Assembly (NCBI GenBank): GCA_964559135.1
Contig: CAZLGG010000023.1
Span: 1-45,622, forward strand
DNA length: 45,622 nucleotides
Source: DRQF01 sp964559135
GTDB taxonomy: Bacteria; Planctomycetota; GCA-002687715; DRQF01
Direction: 5' to 3'
Part shown: positions 25,877 to 33,895 of the stretch, piece by piece
Layout of the letters: every line of letters starts with the position of its first letter
How positions within the stretch are numbered: position 1 is the first letter of the stretch
Position numbers and translations under genes: made by a program
Notes under the pieces: generated by a model
Told to the model about the DNA's origin: nothing
The model's database searches: none
What the model saw: the letters and a program-made list of their open reading frames with translations, nothing else

Positions 25877-25882
25877 AAGCTA
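25877..25882 (-). promoter_or_regulatory. -10-like hexamer 6 bases before ATG (possible leaderless start)
   Basis: Reverse-strand TAGCTT (3 of 6 to TATAAT) is separated from the ATG at 25870 by GCCCTC, a non-purine spacer of exactly 6 bases. This is the weakest of five such sites in the window. Confidence 0.25.
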
Positions 25883-26097
25883 TCCGACCGGCGCCGAAAG
25901 AAAAATGGCGCTTGTCCGGGTCCATCCACTCCGCGTTCGAGCGCCTCGCAGGGACCGAGACGCTCCAACCCATGACTCATGAAGACGTTCCACCTGATGG
26001 AGTGCTGCGCTGACGGGGGATGTCCTGGGTTTTCTTCAGGTTTTCCACCGAGAATTCGAATTTCTCTGGCACTTTCCCCGGGAGAGGATCGTATACT

Positions 26098-26345
26098 GAG
26101 TGTCGTTTTTCATCACATTCGGAGTCGGTCTTCAGCCTTCGGAGCCCGCGGCCGATAGAAACACGTGCAGGGATGCATGGTCGCCAAGGCGGCCGCCCAG
26201 CCCGGGTTTCAGGCCCAATGCATAAAGCTTCAACGGTGTCGACTCCAAGGACGTATCAGCCATGACGGCTGCGTTCTACGGGCCGTCGGTTGAAGACAAC
26301 ACATCGGATTCGGGGCGCTTTCGGGCGTCCCCTGCGACTACGGAA
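26098..26345 (+). ncRNA. Candidate structured RNA (weak)
   Basis: Three pairings are visible. CTTCAAC (26228-26234) pairs with GTTGAAG (26289-26295). Enclosed by it, CAGCC (26257-26261) pairs with GGCTG (26267-26271). GGGGCGC (26312-26318) pairs with GCG-T-CCCC (26325-26332) with one bulged base. TATACT just upstream could be its -10. I could not match it to tmRNA, RNase P, SRP or 6S RNA landmarks. The boundaries are guesses. Confidence 0.18.
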
Positions 26346-26527
26346 AGGCCAAGGTTGCGCTACGCGTAAAACTTTCTGTCACATCTCACATTTCCCTCTT
26401 CTATTCCCTTTTCCTTCTTCTCGAGAAAGTTCCCTTGGCCCTTCCTTTCTTTCCCTTCGGAAAGTTCGGTCTTCCCCCGCTCGTCTCTCTCAGCGTCCCT
26501 TGAATTGAAACTCCGGCACCCCGCCGC

Positions 26528-26556
26528 TTGAGCGAATCCCCGGTGGGGTCCAGAAT
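26528..26556 (+). promoter_or_regulatory. Promoter of the DUF58/BatA operon, possible leaderless start
   Basis: TTGAGC (26528-26533) and CAGAAT (26551-26556), each 4 of 6 to consensus, are separated by 17 bases. Six cytosines then lead directly to the ATG at 26563. There is no ribosome-binding site, so the transcript would begin at the start codon. Confidence 0.45.
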
Positions 26557-26562
26557 CCCCCC

Positions 26563-27951
26563 ATGGAATCCGCCGCAGCATTCTTGAAGCGCTTGGGCCG
26601 ATCGGCCGGCCCCGGTCGTCGGCGCTTCGTGTTCGCGGCGGCCCTTTCCTCGTTCGGTCTTCTGCTTTGGGCCATGCCCGTCGCGGCCTTCGGCTGGCGG
26701 GCGACGTGGGGGAGGCCGGATCGACCCCTCCTCATCACGGCGTGGCTGCTCGGTCTCACCGGCGTGTTCGCCCTCGTCTTGGGTCTCATGCGGGCCTGGA
26801 AGCGACGACCGGAGCCCTACGCCCTCGCCCGGGCCGCGGATGTCCGTTTGGGGTCCGAGGAATTGGTCTTGACGGCCACCGATGTGCTCTTGACGGACGC
26901 CAAGAGTCTCTTCACCGGCAGCGTCGTGCGCTTGGCCGAGCGGGCCATGGAAAACCTCGAGCCGGAATCTCGGCCGCGCATGCCCTGGGTTCTGCCTCCG
27001 CTGCGCAGGCTGGGAGGGGCCCTTTTCCTGAGCTGGCTCGTGCTTTGGGTCCCCTCGGCCTCGCACGGACTGTTTGGGCCGGAGCGATCGGGCGTCGAGC
27101 CCGGAGCCACCGCGGCGACGGACTCGCCCAAGGACACCGAGGGCGCGGGCTCGGGAACGTCGGACGCAGGAGGCCAAGGCCCTCGTCTCTCGTTGACGTC
27201 GCGGACCGATCGCAAGCTCTATCTCTTTGGAGAGGAGGTCCAACTGGATGTGACGGTGTCGACCTTGCAGGAGCTTCCGCGGGATCTCCCGTTGGTCGTC
27301 TCCGTCCACATCGACGGTCGAGAGATCGGCTCTTTTCCTCTCGATCGCGGCGCTTCGAGACACTCCGGGGCCCAATCGCAGGAACGCCACCCCCTGACGC
27401 CCCTTTTGCGAGCCGCCGGGCTCTACCAGCCGGGTATCCACAAACTGGAAGTCCGTGCCCTGGCGGACACTCCGCCGGGCGAGAAACCGATCACCCTCGA
27501 TGCGCCCCCATCCTCTTTTCGCATCGCGGAAAACGTGGAGAAACAGCGTCGGCCCACGACGGCCAGTCGACCGAAGCCGCCGCCTCTCCCCAAGGACTCG
27601 AAGTCCAAACGGGCGGGCCGCTCTCCCAAGAAGGAAAAGCGGCGCCCCAAGCCGTCGCCGAAGAAGGGCGCCGGGAAGTCCGCTATGCCACCGAAGGCCA
27701 AGGAGAAGCCCTACGTCGTGGAACCCCTCTTCGCCGGGAACCAGACATCGAAGAGAAAGGTGCGGGTCTTCGATCGGGCGAAGACCGAAGGGGAGCCTCC
27801 ACCGTCGAGGACCCCCGATGCCCGGTCCTCGAAGAGGAACTATCGGAAGCTGGATTTGCAGCGTTGGAAGAGGATGCCGTTGCGAGGCCGGGAGCGGCGT
27901 ATCGTCGAGACCTACTTTCGAAGGCTCACGGGCGGGGAGGCGGACCACTGA
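26563..27951 (+). CDS. Membrane protein, DUF4175-like N-terminus, basic proline-rich tail
   Basis: A 462-residue protein. Three hydrophobic helices lie at about residues 22-45, 58-77 and 147-165. The segment ARAADVRLGSEELVLTATDVL between them resembles the DUF4175 proteins that accompany DUF58/VWA genes. Residues 205-320 look like an extracytoplasmic beta domain (KLYLFGEEVQLDVTVSTLQ). Residues 325-400 are low-complexity, rich in K, P and R (PKPPPLPKDSKSKRAGR). The function is unknown; by context it belongs to the membrane complex built by the two following VWA genes. Its stop is 5 bases before the DUF58 start. Confidence 0.7.
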   Translation: MESAAAFLKRLGRSAGPGRRRFVFAAALSSFGLLLWAMPVAAFGWRATWGRPDRPLLITAWLLGLTGVFALVLGLMRAWKRRPEPYALARAADVRLGSEELVLTATDVLLTDAKSLFTGSVVRLAERAMENLEPESRPRMPWVLPPLRRLGGALFLSWLVLWVPSASHGLFGPERSGVEPGATAATDSPKDTEGAGSGTSDAGGQGPRLSLTSRTDRKLYLFGEEVQLDVTVSTLQELPRDLPLVVSVHIDGREIGSFPLDRGASRHSGAQSQERHPLTPLLRAAGLYQPGIHKLEVRALADTPPGEKPITLDAPPSSFRIAENVEKQRRPTTASRPKPPPLPKDSKSKRAGRSPKKEKRRPKPSPKKGAGKSAMPPKAKEKPYVVEPLFAGNQTSKRKVRVFDRAKTEGEPPPSRTPDARSSKRNYRKLDLQRWKRMPLRGRERRIVETYFRRLTGGEADH

Positions 27952-27956
27952 ACCGC

Positions 27957-28865
27957 ATGGACGAAGACAGTGGGGTGGGGGAAGGAGAGTCTCTCCTGGA
28001 CGTCTCGTTTCTCTCCAGGCTCGAAAAGCTCGACTTTCTGGCGCGGAAGGTCCTTGCGGGGGAGGTCCGAGGGGAGCGTCGAACCTCGAGGGCGGGGATG
28101 GGCACTCTTTTTCGCGACCACAAGAGCTATGCCCAGGGCGACGACCTCAGGTTTCTCGATTGGAATGTCTACTCGCGCTTCGACGAGCTCTTCATCAAGC
28201 AATTCGAGGCGGAGGAGAACCTCGACCTGCTGCTGATCATGGACGTGTCCGGTTCCATGGACTTCGGTCGTGCGCACAAGATGTCTGCGGCGAAGCGGGT
28301 CGCTGCCGCATTGGGGTTCATTGCCCTGGAGCGGTTCGGACGTGTCGAGGTGCTGCCTTTGCCTCAGCCGGAGTCCTCCCGAGGGCGGCTCAGGTTCCGC
28401 GGGCGTCCAGCGCTGAGAGGATTTCTTTCCGCGCTGCACGCTCTCAAGCCCGCCGGAGTGTTCGAAGCGAATTCGCGCCGTCTCGCCACGCAATTGCGGC
28501 GAAAGGGGCGAGGTCTCGCGCTGGTGATCTCCGACTTCTTCGACCCTGAGGGCTACGAGGGGCTCTTCGGTCTGCTCAAACACCTGGGCTACCGCCGGGG
28601 TGCCATCCAGGTCCTCGACGAACGCGACCTGCATCCCGGCATCACGGGCCTTTTGCGGCTGGAGGACGTCGAGGCCGTCAAGTCTCTCCGTCGGGACGTG
28701 CGCAAGGAGGATCTCGAGCGTTACGAACTCGCCGCCCAGCAACTCTGTCGTCAGTTTCGGCGGGCCTGTGGGTCCGCAGGGGTCGTCCATGTGCGCATCG
28801 ACTCCTCGTGGGGGCTGGAGAGATCCGTACAGACGATTCTCCTCGGCGGCGGACTCATCGCATGA
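27957..28865 (+). CDS. DUF58-domain protein with VWA-type MIDAS
   Basis: A 302-residue soluble protein. The conserved DUF58 core begins FLARKVLAGEVRGERRT, passes through RDHKSYAQGDDLRFLDWNVYSRFDELFIKQFEAEENLDL and reaches the metal-ion site D-V-S-G-S-M (LLIMDVSGSMDFG). A later ALVISDFFDPEG strand fits a VWA fold. DUF58 proteins usually work with MoxR AAA+ ATPases and BatA/BatB membrane proteins in envelope stress or enzyme activation. Here the BatA-like gene overlaps by ATGA (28862-28865), but no MoxR gene is present in the operon. Confidence 0.92.
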   Translation: MDEDSGVGEGESLLDVSFLSRLEKLDFLARKVLAGEVRGERRTSRAGMGTLFRDHKSYAQGDDLRFLDWNVYSRFDELFIKQFEAEENLDLLLIMDVSGSMDFGRAHKMSAAKRVAAALGFIALERFGRVEVLPLPQPESSRGRLRFRGRPALRGFLSALHALKPAGVFEANSRRLATQLRRKGRGLALVISDFFDPEGYEGLFGLLKHLGYRRGAIQVLDERDLHPGITGLLRLEDVEAVKSLRRDVRKEDLERYELAAQQLCRQFRRACGSAGVVHVRIDSSWGLERSVQTILLGGGLIA

Positions 28866-30724
28866 GTTTCGCACGTCCCGAGTGGCTGCCCTGGTTGTGG
28901 GCGCTGGCCGTCATTCCTCTGTTCTACTTGATTCGTCGGCGCGCGAGGCGGGTACGTGTTCCCCATCTGTTCCTCTGGGAACGCATCCTCATCGATCCGA
29001 AAAAACAACGCCTCCGCCGGATTCGCGACGTGGTCAGCATCCTCTTGCAATGTTGTATCGGCGCGGCCTTGATCCTCGCCGCGGCGGCGCCGCACGTGAT
29101 GTCGTCCTCTGGGGCGATTCGCTCCGTGGCCATCATCCTCGACGGCAGCCTCAGCATGTCTGCCACGGACACAGCGGGAGTTTCCCGATGGACCCGCGCC
29201 CTTCGGCGGGCTGAGGAGGATGCTGTCATCATGGCCGCGCAGGGGCCCCTGTCGGTCGCCGTCGTCGCCGGCGACGTGAGCATTCCGCTCCCGTTCGGAA
29301 GCGACCCGGGTCGGCTTCGGGCTCTGCTACCGACTCTGACCGCGCCCGGTGGCGAACTGGACACGGGCCTGCTCGAATCGTACGTCCGGGGGATCGAGAG
29401 CCGAGGAGACGCGCCCTTGATCCGGCTCTATTCCGATGGTGCCGATCCCTCGCTGGCGGGGGTCCTCGCACGCAACGAGACCCTACAACTCGTCCCCATC
29501 ACCTCCGACCGTCCGAACGCCGGAATCGTGAGCCTCGACGTGGGCGCCGCCGAGTCGAAACGCCTCGCGGCTCGAGCCGTCCTGGAAGCCTTTGGCGGTG
29601 ACGTAGAGGGGCGATTGATCGTGCGAGGCGCGCAAGACGACAAGACCGCCGCACCGTTTTTTCTCCGCGAAATCGCGTTGGTTGCGGGGCAAAGAGAGAC
29701 GGTGGACATCGGATGCGATGCGTTGCCCGATCTGGACGTCGTCGAGCTGGTTTGGGAATCTCGTGGCGGCGATGCCTTGGCCGCCGACGACGCGATTCTC
29801 ATCCCTTTGGAGAAGCGTCGACGGGCCCGGGTTCTCGTCGTCGCGGACCGGGTGCCCGAGCCTTTGAAGAAAGCGCTGTTGGCCCTCGCGGACGTCGTGG
29901 ACCTGAAGGAAGCCCAAAGGGCGCGGCCCGCCGGTTGGCGTTCGGTACCTCGAGCCGATTTGACGATTCTCGTGGGGGTCCAGGAATCCGAGCCCTTGCC
30001 TCCCGGGGCGTATCTGCTCATTCAGTCCTTCGCCCCCGGCCTCGGAATTTCCCTGGGAGTCCGGAAGGCGCGCCCTCGGGGATTCACCTCTCGTTTGAAG
30101 GGGCTCGACCCCAGGGACTTGGACATCGCGACGGCGAGCGTGCTGCGTGCCGACCCGTCCGTCGACGTTCTCCTGGAGGGCGTGGCCGGGCCGCTCATCT
30201 GTCGAGGGGAGAGGAACGGGGTGCGCTTCGAGTGGGTGGCCTTCGACCTCTCGGAGGAGACGACCTCCTTCGTCCTCATGCCGGCTTGGCCGCTTTTTCT
30301 CCTCGACGCCGTGGAGCGCTTGACGCCGCACGCCGTCCGGTTGACCCCGTCGGTCGCGGCGGCCGGCCGCCTTTTTGTCGCCGGTGACGAGGGCGAAGGG
30401 CATGAACTTCTCTTTCGCGACTTGGTGAGCGGGAAGGAGACGCTGCGTTCATTTCGGCGGCCTGGTCGCATCGTTCGAGCCCCTGTGACCCCGTCCCTCT
30501 ATCGCGTCGAGGGACGCCAGACGTCCGATCGCATGGGGGTAGGCGTGTTGTCGGCGGACTCCAGCGATCTCTCCGCGAAGACACCCCTCCCGGATGTTGT
30601 CCCGCCCGTTCCGGAGCCGCCTCGCTCACCGAGCCCCCTGGACCTCACTCCCTGGTTTCTGGCGATTGCCATTTTCCTGCTGCTCCTCGAGTGGGGGACT
30701 TTCGTTCACGGGTGGACGCGCTGA
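28862..30724 (+). CDS. BatA-like membrane protein with VWA domain
   Basis: A 620-residue protein. The BatA N-terminal region has TM helices at about 7-22 (PWLWALAVIPLFYLI) and 60-80, with the family motif RVPHLFLWERI between them. A VWA domain follows, with MIDAS-like D-G-S-L-S in IILDGSLSMSA. The middle is beta-rich and extracytoplasmic. A last TM helix lies at about 599-616 (PWFLAIAIFLLLLEWGTF). In Bat systems this protein sits in the inner membrane with its VWA domain outside. It closes the operon and is followed by a run of ten cytosines. Confidence 0.88.
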   Translation: MSFARPEWLPWLWALAVIPLFYLIRRRARRVRVPHLFLWERILIDPKKQRLRRIRDVVSILLQCCIGAALILAAAAPHVMSSSGAIRSVAIILDGSLSMSATDTAGVSRWTRALRRAEEDAVIMAAQGPLSVAVVAGDVSIPLPFGSDPGRLRALLPTLTAPGGELDTGLLESYVRGIESRGDAPLIRLYSDGADPSLAGVLARNETLQLVPITSDRPNAGIVSLDVGAAESKRLAARAVLEAFGGDVEGRLIVRGAQDDKTAAPFFLREIALVAGQRETVDIGCDALPDLDVVELVWESRGGDALAADDAILIPLEKRRRARVLVVADRVPEPLKKALLALADVVDLKEAQRARPAGWRSVPRADLTILVGVQESEPLPPGAYLLIQSFAPGLGISLGVRKARPRGFTSRLKGLDPRDLDIATASVLRADPSVDVLLEGVAGPLICRGERNGVRFEWVAFDLSEETTSFVLMPAWPLFLLDAVERLTPHAVRLTPSVAAAGRLFVAGDEGEGHELLFRDLVSGKETLRSFRRPGRIVRAPVTPSLYRVEGRQTSDRMGVGVLSADSSDLSAKTPLPDVVPPVPEPPRSPSPLDLTPWFLAIAIFLLLLEWGTFVHGWTR

Positions 30725-30740
30725 CCCCCCCCCCTTCGAT

Positions 30741-30770
30741 TTGCATGGTGTCCCCGACCCGCGTTAGAGT
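30741..30770 (+). promoter_or_regulatory. Candidate guaB promoter
   Basis: TTGCAT (30741-30746) and TAGAGT (30765-30770; 4 of 6 to TATAAT) are 18 bases apart in the 107-base gap between the BatA-like gene and guaB. The RNA would start near 30777, so nearly the whole leader is the terminator-like element that follows. Confidence 0.3.
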
Positions 30771-30788
30771 CCCATCACTCCAAAAGAA

Positions 30789-30820
30789 AAAGCCGCCGAG
30801 GGGCTTTGCTTTTTTTTTTT
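30789..30820 (+). terminator. Intrinsic terminator placed directly before the guaB ribosome-binding site
   Basis: AAAGCC (30789-30794) pairs with GGCTTT (30802-30807) around a 7-base loop, then GC and a run of 11 T (30810-30820). The guaB Shine-Dalgarno GGAAG begins at the next base (30821) and the ATG is at 30832. It may simply end the BatA transcript, but any guaB transcript starting upstream must cross it, so attenuation is possible. Confidence 0.6.
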
Positions 30821-30831
30821 GGAAGACCGCC

Positions 30832-32280
30832 ATGACTTCCTTCCCCGAAGGCATCACTTACGACGACGTCCTTCTCCAACCGGGTTACTCGAATGTCCTC
30901 CCGGGCGACATCGACACGTCGAGCCGCATCTCCAGGAATATCTCGATAGGGATCCCCCTCATCTCGGCGGCGATGGACACCGTGACCGAATCCGACATGG
31001 CCATCGCGTTGGCGCGCGAAGGAGGCATCGGGATCATCCATAAGAACTTGGGGGTCGAGGAACAGGTCCTCGAGGTCGAACGTGTGAAACGATCGGCCAA
31101 CGGCATCATTCGCGATCCCGTCACGCTTCCTCCCGACGTCCCTGTCGCCGAAGCGCGAAGGATCATGAAGGAACACGGGGTTTCGGGCATTCCGATCGTC
31201 GAAGGAGCGACGGTCGTGGGAATTCTCACGAAAAGAGATCTGCGTTTTCACGTGGACGAGGCCGCCCTCGTGGGAAGCGTGATGACCAGTGAGCTCACGA
31301 CCGCGCCCCCGAACACGACCCTGGATCGCGCCAAGGAGATCCTTCACGGCGCCAAGGTGGAGAAGCTCATTCTCGTGGACGAGAACAGGGCGCTCAGGGG
31401 GCTCATCACGATCCGTGACATCGACATGACGGAACGTTTCCCCAAGGCCGTCAAGGACTCCTCGGGTCGCCTTCGCGTTGGGGCCGCGGTCGGAGTCAAG
31501 GACATCGAGCGCGCTGTGGCTCTTGCGGAGGCCGGCGTGGACCTCATCGTCGTGGACACCGCGCATGGCCACTCCGCCAACGTGCTGGAGGTCGTGAGGG
31601 ACCTGAAGCACAAAATTGACGTCGACATCGTCGCCGGCAACGTGGCAACGAAGGAGGCCGCGAGAGACTTGGCCGACGCCGGCGTGGACGGCATCAAGGT
31701 CGGCATCGGACCTGGTTCGATTTGCACGACGCGGGTCGTCGCCGGGATCGGAGTCCCTCAGATGACCGCAATTCTCGGTTGCGTGGCGGGAGCCGAGGGG
31801 ACGGGCGTGCCCATCATCGCCGACGGCGGAATCAAACAAAGCGGCGACATCACGAAGGCATTGGCTGCCGGTGCGGAGTCCGTCATGCTCGGGTCTCTCC
31901 TGGCCGGGACGAGCGAGAGCCCCGGCGAAATCGTCACCTACATGGGACGCGCCTACAAGGAGGTTCGGGGCATGGGGTCCTTGGGGGCGATGGTGCGGGG
32001 TAGTAAGGATCGATACGGGCAGGCGGATGTAGACGCGACGGAAAAGCTCGTCCCGGAGGGAATCGAGGGTCGCGTGCCCTTCAAGGGCCCGCTCGCCCAA
32101 TTCCTCTACCAACTCATCGGCGGTCTTCGCGCGGGCATGGGCTACGTAGGCGCGCGGAACGTTCAGGAACTTCGAGAGAAAGCCCGCTTCATTCGCATCA
32201 GTTCGGCAGGTCTCCGGGAGAGCCATCCTCACGATGTCTCGATCACCAAGGAAGCACCCAACTACGGGCTGGAGGCCTGA
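30832..32280 (+). CDS. guaB: Inosine-5'-monophosphate dehydrogenase
   Basis: A 482-residue enzyme oxidising IMP to XMP with NAD+, the committed step of guanine nucleotide synthesis. It opens with GITYDDVLLQPGYS. Two CBS domains (about 95-205) interrupt the barrel. The catalytic loop GPGSICTTR contains C298, the phosphate-binding IADGGIKQSGD follows, and the flap has YMGRAYKEVRGMGSLGAM. All key residues are intact and the length is normal. ATG 30832 is chosen for homology and the GGAAG 6 bases before it; the frame is open upstream but that part is not IMPDH-like. guaA follows with 1 base between stop and start. Confidence 0.97.
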   Translation: MTSFPEGITYDDVLLQPGYSNVLPGDIDTSSRISRNISIGIPLISAAMDTVTESDMAIALAREGGIGIIHKNLGVEEQVLEVERVKRSANGIIRDPVTLPPDVPVAEARRIMKEHGVSGIPIVEGATVVGILTKRDLRFHVDEAALVGSVMTSELTTAPPNTTLDRAKEILHGAKVEKLILVDENRALRGLITIRDIDMTERFPKAVKDSSGRLRVGAAVGVKDIERAVALAEAGVDLIVVDTAHGHSANVLEVVRDLKHKIDVDIVAGNVATKEAARDLADAGVDGIKVGIGPGSICTTRVVAGIGVPQMTAILGCVAGAEGTGVPIIADGGIKQSGDITKALAAGAESVMLGSLLAGTSESPGEIVTYMGRAYKEVRGMGSLGAMVRGSKDRYGQADVDATEKLVPEGIEGRVPFKGPLAQFLYQLIGGLRAGMGYVGARNVQELREKARFIRISSAGLRESHPHDVSITKEAPNYGLEA

Positions 32281-32281
32281 C

Positions 32282-33823
32282 ATGTCCGTGCAAGACAAAG
32301 TGGTCGTCGTCGACTACGGTTCCCAGTACACCCAACTCATCGCACGCCGCATTCGCGAACTGGGTGTGTTTTGCGTCATCGTGCCGCCGTATGTCTCTGC
32401 CGCGGAAATGACCCAGGACGGCGTCCGCGCCGTGATCCTTTCAGGGGGACCGTCGTCCGTCTACGGCGACGACGCGCCGGGGTTGCCCGACGGCTTCGAT
32501 GCCTTGGATGTTCCGGTCTTGGGAATCTGCTACGGGATGCAGCTTCTCGCTCGGAAGATGGGAGGCATCGTCGAACCGGCCTCTGAGCGGGAATATGGAC
32601 GCCGGGAAATCGAGGTCGTTCGCGAAGGGAATCTTTTCGAAGGTTTGCCGCCACGTCAGACCGTCTGGATGAGTCATGGTGACCAGGTGGAGCATCTGGA
32701 GGGGCAATGGGAGGTGCTGGCGAAAACGGACACATGCCCCTGGGCGGCCGCGCAGTCGAAGGATGGCCGCCTGATGGGAATCCAGTTCCACCCGGAGGTG
32801 CATCACACCGAGCACGGCAAGAAGATCATGGACAACTTCTTGACCTTCGCGGGTTGCGAGCGCACTTGGAGGATGTCCGCTTTCATCGAGGACCAGATCC
32901 ACTCCATCCGCGATCGCGTGGGGACCGCCCGAGTCATCTGCGGGCTTTCCGGGGGCGTCGATTCCAGTGTCGCGGCCGTACTCGTCCATCGTGCAATCGG
33001 CGACCAACTGTCATGCGTCTTCGTCGACAACGGCGTGTTGCGCCAGGACGAAGATGTGGAGGTGGAGGAGACGTTTCGCGAACACTTCCACATGGACTTC
33101 CACAAGGTCGATGCCGGCGATCTGTTTCTTTCCCGTCTCGCGGGGGTAGAGAATCCGGAGGAGAAGCGAAAGATCATCGGGCACACGTTCATCGAGGTGT
33201 TTCAGGAGAAGGCTCGATCCTTTGATGACGTGCGATTCCTGGTCCAGGGGACGCTCTATCCGGACGTGATCGAGTCCGTGTCGGCTCACGGGGGGCCTTC
33301 TCAAACCATCAAGAGTCACCACAACGTCGGCGGCCTTCCCGAGGTCCTTGGATTCGAGCTCATCGAACCCCTTCGAGATCTGTTCAAGGACGAGGTGCGC
33401 GCGGTCGGTCGAGAGTTGGGCATTCCGGCCCGCATCGTCGGCCGCCATCCATTCCCGGGCCCCGGTCTTGCCGTTCGCATCCTCGGAGAGGTCACATCGG
33501 AGAAAGTGGCGGTCCTCCAGCACGCCGACGCCATCATGCGGGACGAAATTCAAAAGGCTGGACTCTACGACGAGATCTGGCAGGCCTTTTGTGTTCTCCT
33601 TCCCGTGCAGAGTGTCGGTGTCATGGGTGACGCTCGAACCTATGAAAACGCCTGTGCCGTGCGATGCGTCACGTCGACGGACGGGATGACGGCGGATTGG
33701 TATCCCATGCCCTACGATGTGATGGCGAGGATCTCCACCCGTATCATCAATGAAGTGCGCGGCCTCAACAGGGTCGTGTACGACATCTCGAGCAAGCCGC
33801 CCGCCACCATCGAGTGGGAGTGA
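32282..33823 (+). CDS. guaA: GMP synthase (glutamine-hydrolysing)
   Basis: A 513-residue enzyme that amidates XMP to GMP using ATP and glutamine. The class-I glutaminase domain has its nucleophile C83 in GICYGMQ and the histidine of GIQFHPEVHHTEHG. The ATP-pyrophosphatase domain has the PP-loop GLSGGVDSSVAA. The C-terminal dimerisation domain ends IEWE, as usual. GGAGG precedes the ATG by about 10 bases. With guaB it forms a complete IMP-to-GMP operon, so both should share the terminator-like leader control. Confidence 0.97.
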   Translation: MSVQDKVVVVDYGSQYTQLIARRIRELGVFCVIVPPYVSAAEMTQDGVRAVILSGGPSSVYGDDAPGLPDGFDALDVPVLGICYGMQLLARKMGGIVEPASEREYGRREIEVVREGNLFEGLPPRQTVWMSHGDQVEHLEGQWEVLAKTDTCPWAAAQSKDGRLMGIQFHPEVHHTEHGKKIMDNFLTFAGCERTWRMSAFIEDQIHSIRDRVGTARVICGLSGGVDSSVAAVLVHRAIGDQLSCVFVDNGVLRQDEDVEVEETFREHFHMDFHKVDAGDLFLSRLAGVENPEEKRKIIGHTFIEVFQEKARSFDDVRFLVQGTLYPDVIESVSAHGGPSQTIKSHHNVGGLPEVLGFELIEPLRDLFKDEVRAVGRELGIPARIVGRHPFPGPGLAVRILGEVTSEKVAVLQHADAIMRDEIQKAGLYDEIWQAFCVLLPVQSVGVMGDARTYENACAVRCVTSTDGMTADWYPMPYDVMARISTRIINEVRGLNRVVYDISSKPPATIEWE

Positions 33824-33883
33824 TCTTCGAGGACCGTCCGCCGTACCGGCCGCGGATCATTCGAGCCCGAAGGGCATCCCGGT

Positions 33884-33889
33884 TAGGAT
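33884..33889 (+). promoter_or_regulatory. -10-like hexamer 6 bases before ATG (possible leaderless start)
   Basis: TAGGAT (4 of 6 to TATAAT) lies exactly 6 bases before the ATG at 33896, with a weak TTCGAG at 33860-33865 (18-base spacer). No ribosome-binding site is visible. Confidence 0.4.
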
Positions 33890-33895
33890 GCGACC

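Larger units (their letters stand above)
25871..26562. other. 692-base intergenic region with structured and polypyrimidine segments
   Basis: No open frame here looks like protein. Its base use is less GC-rich than the flanking genes. It holds a TATACT -10-like element (26092-26097), paired segments between 26228 and 26332, a nearly pure pyrimidine tract (26391-26421), the palindrome TTCTCGAGAA and a CTTTCC/GGAAAG hairpin further on. Both flanking operons run away from it, so promoters for each side must lie inside. Confidence 0.6.

Noticed and set aside
26065..26085. Sigma54 promoter (TGGCAC-like)
   Set aside because: TGGCAC is present, but no GC of a -12 element lies at the required spacing.
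26170..26375. tmRNA, RNase P RNA, SRP RNA or 6S RNA
   Set aside because: No tag-peptide frame, tRNA-like ends, P4 consensus or SRP domain IV loop could be found on either strand; GAAACCCGGGCT on the reverse strand is only a loose resemblance to the RNase P core.
26401..27948. Long leftward open frame opposite the DUF4175-like gene
   Set aside because: Composition is Arg/Gly/Pro-rich without any domain, as expected for the antisense of a high-GC gene. The + strand frame shows TM helices and operon context.
30725..30734. Frameshift at the cytosine run after the BatA-like gene
   Set aside because: The run begins just after the stop codon, and the protein already has a complete C-terminal TM helix.
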